Shown here piece after piece: positions 16,719 to 24,659 of a DNA stretch of 64,000 nt. The position numbers were made by a program, and so were the translations under genes. This DNA comes from UBA2336 sp964404445 (GTDB lineage: Bacteria; Bacteroidota; Bacteroidia; Cytophagales; Cyclobacteriaceae): NCBI GenBank assembly GCA_964404445.1, contig CAYOJW010000001.1:1-64000 (forward strand), written 5' to 3'. Within the stretch, counting starts at the first letter, position 1; the number at the start of each line of letters is the position of its first letter. The notes under the pieces were generated by a model. That model did not search any database and was not told the DNA's origin. It was given only the letters and a program-made list of their open reading frames with translations.

Positions 16719-16952
16719 TTAATCTTTCACGTCATCGGCATTCATGCGGTAGCGCAGTGCACCCGAAGGGCAATTCTGTATCTGTGCTATGATTTTATCG
16801 GTAGTTGAATTCTTGGGGGTAATCCACGGGCGTTTGCGCGGATCAAACACCTCACTCAACCCTTTAAAACATTTTGCGGAGTGTGTGCATTTTGAGGGGT
16901 TCCAAATGATCGTAACCTCTCCATTCGAATAGGTTTTAGTAATATCCTTCAT
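16719..16952 (-). CDS. Small (4Fe-4S) mono-cluster protein (YjdI/Fer4_19 family)
   Basis: A 77-aa soluble ferredoxin-like protein. CTHSAKC (Cys22, His24, Cys28) and CPSGALRY (Cys61) form the Fer4_19 pattern, with the WNPSKCTHS lead-in typical of YjdI. Such proteins often sit beside redox or stress genes. Here it is the last of the marR-pirin-pirin-nitroreductase run. An imperfect -7 (TACCTTGT) only five bases before the ATG suggests it can also be transcribed alone. Confidence 0.88.
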   Translation of the reverse strand: MKDITKTYSNGEVTIIWNPSKCTHSAKCFKGLSEVFDPRKRPWITPKNSTTDKIIAQIQNCPSGALRYRMNADDVKD

Positions 16953-17035
16953 TGGTACAAGGTACTAAAGTTTTTGGATGCCGCACGATCTGCTGTGAGC
17001 CTGTTTTGTACTGGCCTCTGAGAAGTTCGAAATCG

Positions 17036-17620
17036 TTAAAATGTTCTGTTCATCACAAACGCTTCGGCTTCGTGGCGTTGGCGTAGCCCGGTTTCGCGGG
17101 TTAGTAAGTGTTCGGGCAGCATATCCGGTTCACCGGGATAGCCGATGGCAATAACCACCACAGGCTCGTGGGTTTCAGGAATGTTCAGGTTATCCATAAT
17201 TTTTTGTTTATGGTAACCGCCCATCTGGTGTACATTCAATCCCATCGATTCGGCCTGAATGGATAACAATGCATTGGCCGCGCCTAAATCGTAACGTGCA
17301 GAGGCGTTGGGCATACCGGTACGTTCAAAGTTTTTACGAACCATCGCTACAATTAACAGCGGGGCATGCCCGGCCCACACCTTGTTGGTGTCGTTGAGTG
17401 CATCAAAAATTTTATTCCACAGTTCGGGCTGATTTTTTGTGGCATACACATAACTCCACGGCTGTTCATTGTTAGCCGATGGAGCCCAGCGGGCGGCTTC
17501 AAACAATAATTCAATTTTAGCATCAGGCAATGCATCGGTGCGGTACGCGCGTTTGCTTCGCCTGTTTTTGATCAGCGGATTTAAAGCTAAGGTTTCCGAA
17601 CCCGGTGTTGATATGTTCAT
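17036..17620 (-). CDS. Nitroreductase family protein
   Basis: A 194-aa FMN-dependent oxidoreductase, probably a dimer, reducing nitro groups or quinones with NAD(P)H. The start IKNRRSKRAYRTDALPDAKIE holds the FMN-phosphate-binding Arg-Arg-Ser. WAPSANNEQPW is the flavin-loop signature, and VVIAIGYPGEPD closes the fold. MhqN/YodC-like proteins of this size act in quinone stress under MarR control. The gene lies 62 bp downstream of pirin 1 on the same strand, consistent with a shared electrophile-stress role. Confidence 0.9.
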   Translation of the reverse strand: MNISTPGSETLALNPLIKNRRSKRAYRTDALPDAKIELLFEAARWAPSANNEQPWSYVYATKNQPELWNKIFDALNDTNKVWAGHAPLLIVAMVRKNFERTGMPNASARYDLGAANALLSIQAESMGLNVHQMGGYHKQKIMDNLNIPETHEPVVVIAIGYPGEPDMLPEHLLTRETGLRQRHEAEAFVMNRTF

Positions 17621-17682
17621 GTGTTATGCAGGATAAAACTCATTTGCACGAATAACAATTATCCGTGCAAAGAGTTCCGGTA

Positions 17683-18528
17683 TTATGCTTCAATTAAAAC
17701 TCCCATTTTGCCCATCTGGTAATCGCGCATGGCTTCCATAATTTGCGTTTGGGTGTTCATCACAAACGGCCCGTACGATACCGTTTTTTCGTTCAGTGGT
17801 TTTCCGGTCATCAGCAGCGTGCGTGTATCGGCAAGCGCTTCAAACACAATGCCTTCACCATCGTTGCTAAACACTACGGTGTTTTTTGCCTCTACCAACC
17901 CATAATTGGCGACCGATATTTTGCCATCGAGTAAATACATAAACACCTGGTGATCGGCCGGAACGGGTATGGAAAGTTTACCGCCTTTTTTGATGTAAAC
18001 CGTTGCTGCATTTACGGGACTTAACGGATTGATTTTTCCTTTTGCGTTTAACAACTCACCGGAAAACACATTCACTTTTGCCAGCCCGTCTTCACTGATA
18101 TATACGGCTGCCTCCGCTGCCGTTACCGGAATGTACTGCGGCTGATCCATTTTATGGGCTGCAGGTGAGTTGACCCAAAGTTGAATCAATTCCAACGGGG
18201 CTTCCAAATCAACCGGACGTTCGCTGTGCACAATGCCCATACCGGCATTCATCCATTGAATACCACCGGCTGATACAATGCTGTCGTTGCCACGGCTGTC
18301 CTGATGGCGCAATGAGCCTTCGAAAATAAACGTTACCGGAGAAAACCCACGGTGCGGATGTGCGCCTACACCTTCAAACTGTTCGCCCTCGACATTGGCG
18401 TGATGGTGCAATAATAAAAACGGGTCGATTTGTTCAACCTGCTGGGTTGGAAAAGGCTGGCGAATGGGTTTACCTCCCATGCTTACAACTTCGCCATATA
18501 ATAAACGGGATACGCTTCTTGTTTTCAT
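17683..18528 (-). CDS. Pirin family protein (1)
   Basis: A 281-aa bicupin. HPHRGFSPVTFIFEGSLRHQDS carries the metal-binding His pair, and GIVHSERP supplies the third His and Glu; the C-terminal Pirin_C domain follows (about 170-270). Pirins bind Fe(II); some oxidise quercetin, others act as redox sensors. The second pirin gene is 60 bp upstream and the nitroreductase 62 bp downstream, all on the minus strand. The two pirins differ clearly in sequence, so this is not a recent tandem duplication. Confidence 0.92.
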   Translation of the reverse strand: MKTRSVSRLLYGEVVSMGGKPIRQPFPTQQVEQIDPFLLLHHHANVEGEQFEGVGAHPHRGFSPVTFIFEGSLRHQDSRGNDSIVSAGGIQWMNAGMGIVHSERPVDLEAPLELIQLWVNSPAAHKMDQPQYIPVTAAEAAVYISEDGLAKVNVFSGELLNAKGKINPLSPVNAATVYIKKGGKLSIPVPADHQVFMYLLDGKISVANYGLVEAKNTVVFSNDGEGIVFEALADTRTLLMTGKPLNEKTVSYGPFVMNTQTQIMEAMRDYQMGKMGVLIEA

Positions 18529-18541
18529 AAGTCTGTTTACA

Positions 18542-18582
18542 GTTTACAGCCCACAGTCGACCGTTGTCAGTCGGCTGTGAAC
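18542..18582. repeat. Imperfect palindrome between the two pirin genes
   Basis: GTTTACAGCCCAC (18542-18554) and GTCGGCTGTGAAC (18570-18582) pair with two mismatches around a 15-nt loop. It fills most of the 60-bp spacer and looks like a dispersed foldback repeat, perhaps stabilising or ending the upstream message. Confidence 0.5.
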
Positions 18583-18588
18583 GTTAAA

Positions 18589-19320
18589 TTAATTCATCGG
18601 TACTTCTATCAGCAACACTTCGGTATCGGTATCGGCAATTACCTGAAGTTTGTCTGTGTCCCAAACACCCAGGCCATCGCGTTTGTTCAATTTTTGTCCG
18701 CCTGCCTGTCCGGCAGGCGGGTTGATGGTAACATCGCCTTCAATCACAAAAGCATAAACCCCGTTGGTATTTTTATGCAGGGCGTATTCTGTTGACACCC
18801 CTGCATTCAACTTACCCAACGAGAACCAGGCATCCTGGTTGATCCACAGGCTACTGTCGTTTTTATCGGGTGAAACCACGATTTGAAATCTATTCAGCCG
18901 GTTATCTACCGGAAAAAATTTCTGATCGTAACGTGGCTTGATGTCGCGTTCTTTCGGGAATATCCATATCTGTAAAAAATTTACAGGCTCGTTTGATGAC
19001 GCATTTTTTTCGCTGTGTGCGATGCCTGATCCTGCGCTCATGATCTGCACCTCACCCGACCGGATGATGCCATGCCCTCCGGTGTTGTCGCCATGTTCGA
19101 GCGAACCTTTTAACGGTATAGAAACAATTTCCATGTTATCGTGCGGATGCAGGCCAAAACCCCTGCCACCCTGTACCATGTCATCGTTCAATACGCGCAG
19201 TGCGCCAAAGTGTACCCGTGAAGGATCGTGGTAGCCCGCAAAGCTAAAGGTGTGGTGTGAGTCGAGCCAGCCGTGGTTTGCATGGCCACGGCTTTCGGCT
19301 TTATGGATTACGGTTTTCAT
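18589..19320 (-). CDS. Pirin family protein (2), YhhW-like, with palindrome-derived insert
   Basis: A 243-aa bicupin of the YhhW/quercetinase type. The metal site is intact: LHPHDNMEIVS (His58, His60) and GIAHSE (His102, Glu104). Residues 201-208 (PPAGQAGG) are encoded by a 9-bp-arm palindrome (18698-18720) and interrupt what would normally be a tight turn before QKLNKRDGLGVWD. It is probably an in-frame repeat insertion tolerated in a loop. It is the first pirin after marR, with a 38-bp palindromic operator candidate 59 bp upstream. Confidence 0.92.
   Translation of the reverse strand: MKTVIHKAESRGHANHGWLDSHHTFSFAGYHDPSRVHFGALRVLNDDMVQGGRGFGLHPHDNMEIVSIPLKGSLEHGDNTGGHGIIRSGEVQIMSAGSGIAHSEKNASSNEPVNFLQIWIFPKERDIKPRYDQKFFPVDNRLNRFQIVVSPDKNDSSLWINQDAWFSLGKLNAGVSTEYALHKNTNGVYAFVIEGDVTINPPAGQAGGQKLNKRDGLGVWDTDKLQVIADTDTEVLLIEVPMN
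18698..18720. repeat. Palindromic repeat inside the pirin 2 coding region
   Basis: CCGCCTGCC and GGCAGGCGG, perfect 9-bp arms with loop TGTCC. In the gene it encodes the Pro/Ala/Gly/Gln insert at residues 201-208. Confidence 0.75.
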
Positions 19321-19378
19321 ATAGCAATTGGTTAGAATTCTGTTTGTATAGCGGTTAACGTTGTTTTATAAATTAAAG

Positions 19379-19416
19379 TTTCAACAATTATTGTATATAC
19401 AATAATCAAGTTGAAA
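19379..19416. promoter_or_regulatory. Palindromic operator candidate upstream of the pirin operon
   Basis: A perfect 20-bp palindrome, ATTATTGTATATACAATAAT (19387-19406), is flanked by outer arms TTTCAAC (19379-19385) and GTTGAAA (19410-19416). The core TTGTATATACAA is of the kind bound by MarR/OhrR-type dimers. It lies between marR and pirin 2, so control by that MarR protein is the natural hypothesis. Confidence 0.55.
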
Positions 19417-19459
19417 AACACTATTTTGAGATGCTGCGTGCATAAAATTTAAGAGGATT

Positions 19460-19921
19460 TCAACCCCTGAGTTTATCGAGGATGCGGTTTAATTCACGGG
19501 CTTCCTGGCGGGTGATGTTTTTAAGGGTAGCCAACCACTGCCCGGAGGTTTTATCGATTTTGCCGAGCAACGAAAGACCCTTATCGGTAATAAAAATATC
19601 GACCTGCCTGCGGTTGTCCGCACAAATCTCGCGTTTTACCAATCCTTTCTGGCGCAGCTTTTCCACCAACCGTGTAGCATTACTGTTTTTATCGATCATG
19701 CGGGCCGTGATTTCGGCTAACATAAGCTGTTTCGGGTGACTTCCGCGCAAAATGCGCAGTACGTTATATTGTTCCGGGGTAATATCAAACGGTTTAAAGC
19801 GCAGGGCATTCAGGTTGTACAACCAACTGCTCGTGAACAGTACGTTCACGGCCATTTTGTGGTGTTCATCTTCAAATTTCGGTTGCTGAATATCGTCTTC
19901 TAATGACATGGTGTTGGGCAT
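19460..19921 (-). CDS. MarR family transcriptional regulator
   Basis: A 153-aa winged-helix dimeric regulator. DITPEQYNVLRILRG starts the fold; LAEITARMIDKNSNATRLVEKLRQKGLV is the recognition helix region; REICADNRRQVDIFITDKG is the wing. A single Cys sits in the wing (about residue 99), which could allow oxidation or alkylation sensing, though this is speculative. It is followed on the same strand by two pirins, a nitroreductase and an Fe-S protein, and diverges from the YdeI-like gene across a palindrome-rich 80-bp gap. ATG 19921 is used; ATG 19909 is an alternative. Confidence 0.92.
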   Translation of the reverse strand: MPNTMSLEDDIQQPKFEDEHHKMAVNVLFTSSWLYNLNALRFKPFDITPEQYNVLRILRGSHPKQLMLAEITARMIDKNSNATRLVEKLRQKGLVKREICADNRRQVDIFITDKGLSLLGKIDKTSGQWLATLKNITRQEARELNRILDKLRG

Positions 19922-19936
19922 TATGCCTGGTTAACG

Positions 19937-19944
19937 CAAAAGTA
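19937..19944 (-). promoter_or_regulatory. -7 element of marR
   Basis: TACTTTTG on the minus strand, 15 nt before the ATG at 19921. The adjacent palindrome (19945-19958) would overlap bound RNA polymerase. Confidence 0.6.
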
Positions 19945-19958
19945 ACAACAATAGTTGT
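19945..19958. promoter_or_regulatory. MarR operator candidate in its own promoter
   Basis: ACAAC-AATA-GTTGT has perfect 5-bp arms, and a further CAACAAC follows at 19961. It abuts the marR -7 box and lies upstream of the divergent YdeI-like gene, so one bound dimer could repress both. Confidence 0.45.
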
Positions 19959-20003
19959 AGCAACAACTGTATGAGATCACCTTCAACCGGATTATTTTTA
20001 GGC

Positions 20004-20510
20004 ATGGTTACGTTCAAGGCAAAACTTCAGAAGATTCCCGGCAAAGGTGGATGGACGTATTTCGAGGTTCCTAAACTTCACCTGCAAAAACTGAAAGCCG
20101 GGGCTACGCAGGCATTTCGGGTAAAGGGAACATTGGACCATCATCCCATCAAACAAGCTTCGGTAATGCCGGCAGGAAACAGCCGGTTTATGATGCCTTT
20201 CAATGCAGCCATGCGTAAAGCAACCGGCAAACAGCATGGCGATACTGTCCTCATTTCTTTAACGCTCGATTTAAAACAACCTCCCCTATCGCGTGCGCTG
20301 TTAGATTGCCTGAAAGACAATGCCGAAGCAAAGGCCCGGTTTAAAACATTGTCGCGCGCCATGCAGCAGTATTACAGCAAATGGATAGACGAAGCCAAAA
20401 CACCGTACACGAAAACCAAACGGCTGATTGTTTTTCTACAAGCGCTTGAGCGGAAACTAAACTACCACGAGATGATGCAGCTTTATAGAAATTATGAGGA
20501 TGGGGTTTAA
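20004..20510 (+). CDS. YdeI/OmpD-associated family protein with DUF1905 domain
   Basis: A 168-aa soluble protein: an N-terminal DUF1905 beta-barrel-like domain (VTFKAKLQKI through VLISLTLD) and a C-terminal YdeI/OmdA helical part (LLDCLKDNAEAKARFKTLSRAMQQYYSKWIDEAKTP and on). The frame extends up to 19971, but the ATG at 20004 (MVTFKAKL) fits the family start and leaves room for a leader. It is divergent from marR and shares its palindromic control region. Molecular function of the family is not established. Confidence 0.85.
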   Translation: MVTFKAKLQKIPGKGGWTYFEVPKLHLQKLKAGATQAFRVKGTLDHHPIKQASVMPAGNSRFMMPFNAAMRKATGKQHGDTVLISLTLDLKQPPLSRALLDCLKDNAEAKARFKTLSRAMQQYYSKWIDEAKTPYTKTKRLIVFLQALERKLNYHEMMQLYRNYEDGV

Positions 20511-20560
20511 TGCCCAAAGTCAAAAAAAGTATGTAGAAATAACTATCTATCGAAAACAAA

Positions 20561-20587
20561 AAACCCCGAAAGAAACTTCCGGGGTTT
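20561..20587 (-). terminator. Terminator of tRNA-Val
   Basis: On the minus strand, AAACCCCG pairs with CGGGGTTT, extendable by an AAG/CTT stem with one mismatch, and is followed by a run of T. It lies immediately after the tRNA and would also separate it from the convergent YdeI-like gene. Confidence 0.7.
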
Positions 20588-20590
20588 GCG

Positions 20591-20665
20591 TGGGAGCTGA
20601 GGGGTTCGAACCCCCGACCCTCTGCTTGTAAGGCAGATGCTCTGAACCAGCTGAGCTAAGCTCCC
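20591..20665 (-). tRNA. tRNA-Val (anticodon TAC)
   Basis: A 75-nt cloverleaf on the minus strand: acceptor GGGAGCT/AGCTCCC with discriminator A, D-arm GCTC-AGCTGGTTCA-GAGC, anticodon stem TCTGC/GCAGA around loop CTTACAA (anticodon TAC, reading GUA and other GUN codons), short variable loop, and T-arm GGGGGTTCGAACCCC-type. CCA is not encoded. It is a single tRNA between the YdeI-like and AsmA genes. Confidence 0.95.
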
Positions 20666-20803
20666 ATACTTTTGGGAGTGCAAATGTAACAGAGTTTTCA
20701 TTTTATACAAAAAACTTTTAAAAAATGGCATTAAACCGGTGTTCTGCCTGTGCGGTATTGCGTTATAAACAGGTAAATATGAACTGGTTCGGATTTTGTC
20801 CGT

Positions 20804-20811
20804 TATCTTTG
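20804..20811 (+). promoter_or_regulatory. -7 element of the AsmA gene
   Basis: TATCTTTG, 19 nt before the TTG start at 20831. It supports initiation there, as no ATG is available ahead of the membrane segment. Confidence 0.55.
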
Positions 20812-20830
20812 TCAACGCCATTTTTTAAAC

Positions 20831-23311
20831 TTGAGGACCGTAAAAAAAATACTCCTGTATGCCGGGCTGTCCCTGCTGGTGATCGTTGTTTCGCTGGCGC
20901 TTTCGGTGTTTTTGTTCAAAGACAAAATCATTAAAAACTTTATTGAGGCCGCCAATCAAAACCTGAACACCCCCGTGAAAATCGGGAAGATAGATGTGTC
21001 GGTGTTTCAAAAATTCCCCCGGCTGTCCATCGTGTTTACCGATGTGAGCGTGGAAGACAGCCATCCCGGACAGTACCCCCTGCTCACGGCTGATAAAATT
21101 TCCTTTCAGCTAAACCCCATCGAGGTGTACCGGGGGCAGTACAACATCAAGGGGCTGGAAATTGTGAACAGCGAAACGAATTTGAAAATCAATAAAGACG
21201 GCATTAACAATTACACCATCCTTAAAAAATCGCCCGATGCTTCAAAGACTTCTGCTGCGTTAGCCTTCGAACTTAAAAACATTGTACTCAAAAACGCTAA
21301 AGTCCGTTATGTGGATATACCCACCGAGCAGGATCTGATCTTCACCAGCGAAAACCTTTCGGCTTCGATCTCATCAGCAAACCAGGTTTACGCTATACAC
21401 GCAGTGGGGCAGCTAACCACCGAAAAAATTAAAGTCAACCGGCATTCGTTGTTCGAGGGAAAATCGTTCACCTTAAAAACAAATCTTCTGTATAACGATG
21501 CGCTTCAAACGTTAACCATCGAATCATCCAATGTTAACCTGAAAGGTTCGGATTTTACCGTAGCCGGAACGTACGAATGGAAAGAAACATCGCACATCGA
21601 TCTTACCGTGAAAGGTAAAGACACCAACATTCAAACCTTGTTGTCGTTTTTACCGGAATCGGCTTCGGGCGAATTCAGTAAATACCAAAGCAAAGGCGAC
21701 ACCTATTTCTCGGCCACGCTAAAAGGGCCTGTAACCGCAAACCAAAACCCGGGGTTATCGGTTGAGTTTGGCTTGCGTGAGGCTACCATTTTTCATCCCG
21801 ATACGAAAGCACAAATTGAACACGCCAACATGGAAGGCTCGTTCGCTTCCGCCAACCTGACTGATCTGCATAATGCTTCATTGGTTCTTAAAAATATTAC
21901 CGGAACACTTAACCGCGAGGCATTTCAATCCAATTTAATTGTTCAGGATTTTTCCGATCCGCAGGTGATCTTCAACTTTAAAGGAAATGTTGATGCCGCT
22001 TCGCTGATGAATTTTTTCCCGGTAAAGAACGTAAAGGATTTTAGTGGCGCCATACAAACCGACATTGCGTTTGAAGGAAAACTATCGTGGTTAAAAAACC
22101 GGGGTACGGCACAAAAGGCCGTCACGAATGGCACTGTCGAGATGCAAAACCTCAACTTTATTTATGGCAGCAATAACTTAGGCGTTCAAAACCTGAACGG
22201 TTCGTTGCAATTCAGCAACAACGATTTGGCGTTGAGCAACGTATCGCTTAAAGCCGGTAACAGCGATTTTTTATTAAACGGGTTTTTTAAAAACATCATT
22301 ACTTTTTTGCTGTTTGAAAATCAACCTATTGGTATCGAGGCCGATGTGCGATCGAACTTTGTTGACCTCGATCAGCTTTTTGCCATCGGGTTCTCGTCCG
22401 AGCAAGAAACATCCAACCAATATACCTTTAGCATCTCGCCCAACCTGTACCTGAATTTTAACTGCAACATTCAGTTGTTGAAGTACCAGCGCTTTACAGC
22501 ACACCAGTTAAAAGGCGATTTATTAGTGAAAGATGAAGTAGCCGTTTCGCGCAACATTAAACTGAAAACCATGGGAGGCGACCTAAGCCTTTCGGGCATT
22601 GTGGATGCCAAAAACCACAAAGCAATTGATGTACTTACCTCGGCAAAAATGAACGGCATTTACCTCGACAGTGTGTTCTATGTATTTAAAAATTTCGATC
22701 AGAGTTTTATTGAAGACAAACACCTGAAAGGCCAGGCCGTAGCCGATGTAAGCGTTGAAATGGTATTGAACGAAAAACTGAAACTTTTTCCGGAAACACT
22801 TATTGCCGACATCAGCATGACGGTTAAAAATGGCGAGCTGAACAATTTTGAGCCGCTAAAAAGTTTGAGCAAATACTTAGACGATGAAGGGTTAAGCAAA
22901 CTTCGTTTTGCCGATTTGAAAAACGACATCCACATCGAAAAGAAAACCATTTACATTCCGCTTATGCAGGTGCGCAGCAACGTAACTTCCTTACAGATCA
23001 GCGGTACGCACACCTTCGGTCAGCAAATTGATTACCGCATTATTGCCCCGTTGCGCAACAAACGCAAGATCGATATTACCGAAGCCGGCAATGCGCTGGA
23101 AGAAGAAAACGGGCAAATGAAACTTTTCCTGAAAATTACCGGCACTACCGATAACTACCGCGTGCAATACGATGGTGAAGCTTTCCGCAAAAAAGTAGCC
23201 AGCGACCTGAAAAAAGAAGTGCAGGAATTAAAAGACGCCTTTAAAACCAAGGGCAGACAAAAACAAAAAGAGCTTGAGTTAGAAAAGGAAGAGTATTTTG
23301 AGTGGGATTAA
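20831..23311 (+). CDS. AsmA-like protein (bridge-like lipid transfer family)
   Basis: An 826-aa protein with one N-terminal membrane helix (about residues 6-27) and a long periplasmic beta-rich repeat region. It matches the AsmA/TamB-type superfamily, whose members form grooved rods that shuttle phospholipids between membranes. DVSVFQKFPRLSIVFTDVSV near residue 55 is the typical AsmA start, and DYRIIAPLRNKRKID leads into the charged C-terminal tail. A TTG start is used because the promoter and membrane segment fit it. It is monocistronic and ends 1 bp from the convergent DUF2461 gene. Confidence 0.85.
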   Translation: MRTVKKILLYAGLSLLVIVVSLALSVFLFKDKIIKNFIEAANQNLNTPVKIGKIDVSVFQKFPRLSIVFTDVSVEDSHPGQYPLLTADKISFQLNPIEVYRGQYNIKGLEIVNSETNLKINKDGINNYTILKKSPDASKTSAALAFELKNIVLKNAKVRYVDIPTEQDLIFTSENLSASISSANQVYAIHAVGQLTTEKIKVNRHSLFEGKSFTLKTNLLYNDALQTLTIESSNVNLKGSDFTVAGTYEWKETSHIDLTVKGKDTNIQTLLSFLPESASGEFSKYQSKGDTYFSATLKGPVTANQNPGLSVEFGLREATIFHPDTKAQIEHANMEGSFASANLTDLHNASLVLKNITGTLNREAFQSNLIVQDFSDPQVIFNFKGNVDAASLMNFFPVKNVKDFSGAIQTDIAFEGKLSWLKNRGTAQKAVTNGTVEMQNLNFIYGSNNLGVQNLNGSLQFSNNDLALSNVSLKAGNSDFLLNGFFKNIITFLLFENQPIGIEADVRSNFVDLDQLFAIGFSSEQETSNQYTFSISPNLYLNFNCNIQLLKYQRFTAHQLKGDLLVKDEVAVSRNIKLKTMGGDLSLSGIVDAKNHKAIDVLTSAKMNGIYLDSVFYVFKNFDQSFIEDKHLKGQAVADVSVEMVLNEKLKLFPETLIADISMTVKNGELNNFEPLKSLSKYLDDEGLSKLRFADLKNDIHIEKKTIYIPLMQVRSNVTSLQISGTHTFGQQIDYRIIAPLRNKRKIDITEAGNALEEENGQMKLFLKITGTTDNYRVQYDGEAFRKKVASDLKKEVQELKDAFKTKGRQKQKELELEKEEYFEWD

Positions 23312-23312
23312 A

Positions 23313-23975
23313 CTACGCAATAGCTTCTTTTAAAAAATCATTAAGCGGCTTGGCCGTTTTATATGATTCAATAACCGTTTTCATAAATTTTTTATCCAGC
23401 ACCTCGGCATCGGTAAAAGTCCGCGACACCACAAAGCTTTTCAGCTTCAGCCATTCGGCATACACATGATCTTTTTCATAGCCGCGCGGCACATTTTTTA
23501 ATGCGCCTTCGGGTTCAAATTCCCCGAATGTCTTTTTAAACTTCTTGTCGGATGTAATCTTCTTCAGCACATCACCGTTGTAATCAATTTCCTGCCGGAT
23601 TTTCGCAAGCGGTTCGGGCTGGGGCATCCATAAGCCGGCCGCAATAAAACTTTTATTGCCGGGCTGAATGTGCAGGTAAACTCCGGGTTCATCTACCATT
23701 TTACCACGGGGCGAAATGCCCGCACTCATGTTACTTTTATACGGAGCTTTATTTTTGCTGAACCGTACATCGCGGTAAATGCGGAACGTAATTTTTTTAG
23801 GATCGAGACTGGCGAGCGACTCATCAAAACCGACCAGCTCGGTTAATAACGCTGCCACAAACCGATCGAAGGTTTCTTTTGCTTCGAGATATTTAGCCTT
23901 GTTTTTTTCAAACCAGGCGCGGTCGTTGTTTTTTGATAAGTTCTTTAAAAACTTGAAAATAATGCTGAAATCCAT
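23313..23975 (-). CDS. DUF2461 domain-containing protein
   Basis: A 220-aa soluble protein. The pattern FLKNLSKNNDRAWFEKNK near the N-terminus, FRIYRDVRFSKNKAPYKSN in the middle, VYLHIQPGNKSFIAAGLWMP and DHVYAEWLKLKSFVV is the hallmark of DUF2461 (TIGR02453), a widespread family of unknown function. Length is normal. It is monocistronic and convergent with the AsmA gene. Confidence 0.92.
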   Translation of the reverse strand: MDFSIIFKFLKNLSKNNDRAWFEKNKAKYLEAKETFDRFVAALLTELVGFDESLASLDPKKITFRIYRDVRFSKNKAPYKSNMSAGISPRGKMVDEPGVYLHIQPGNKSFIAAGLWMPQPEPLAKIRQEIDYNGDVLKKITSDKKFKKTFGEFEPEGALKNVPRGYEKDHVYAEWLKLKSFVVSRTFTDAEVLDKKFMKTVIESYKTAKPLNDFLKEAIA

Positions 23976-24083
23976 AGTCTTCTAATTATGGCTAAAGGTA
24001 TTGAACAATTACTATTCAATAAAAAATTCATTTTAGTATTTGACCACACGCTATATGTTCTCGTATCATAGTTAATTTACAGA

Positions 24084-24659
24084 ATGCCTGAACCGTTACC
24101 GCACGACTTAATCCAAAACGCAGCCCGAGGCAACACGCAGGCGTTTCGCACACTTGTGGAGCAACACCAGGCGTTTGTGTATGCCGTGGCCTTTCGGTTT
24201 GTGCAAGACGCACACGAGGCTGAGGACATTACGCAGGAGGTTTTTGTGCAGTTGTGGAAAAACCTGCATCGGTACAGGCCGGAGGTAAAACTTACCACCT
24301 GGCTCTATAAAATAATAACGAACCGGTGTCTTGATTTTCTGAAATCGCGCCACGGCCAACAACGGAAAAACAAGGTCGATATTGAAAAAGGGAATTTTGT
24401 TAACGATCATTCAACACCCGAAAAAGAATTTCAGAAACACGAATTACGAATGCTCATTCAACAGGTGGCAGAAACACTAACACCCAAACAAAAAGCTGTA
24501 TTCATATTGCGCGATTTGGAGGGGCTTTCACCGGAAGAGGTGAGCGAAACACTTTCTATGTCGGCCGGAAACGTAAAGAGCAACTTGTTTTATGCGCGTA
24601 AGGCGATAACCGAAAAATTAAAAACGTATTATCAAACAACCGACAATGAATTTTTATGA
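24084..24659 (+). CDS. ECF-type RNA polymerase sigma factor
   Basis: A 191-aa sigma-70-family factor of the extracytoplasmic type. Region 2 is seen at FVYAVAFRFVQDAHEAEDITQEVFVQLW (about residues 31-58), region 4 at LTPKQKAVFILRDLEGLSPEEVSETLSMSAGNVKSNLFYARK (about 130-171). The gene after it, overlapping by 4 bp, encodes a zinc-finger anti-sigma factor with a membrane helix, so the sigma is presumably held at the membrane until a signal arrives. Targets are unknown; autoregulation is likely. Confidence 0.93.
   Translation: MPEPLPHDLIQNAARGNTQAFRTLVEQHQAFVYAVAFRFVQDAHEAEDITQEVFVQLWKNLHRYRPEVKLTTWLYKIITNRCLDFLKSRHGQQRKNKVDIEKGNFVNDHSTPEKEFQKHELRMLIQQVAETLTPKQKAVFILRDLEGLSPEEVSETLSMSAGNVKSNLFYARKAITEKLKTYYQTTDNEFL

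Noticed and set aside
20511..20830. A possible additional small gene around the tRNA
   Set aside because: The frames here run through the tRNA and its terminator; no coding pattern is seen.
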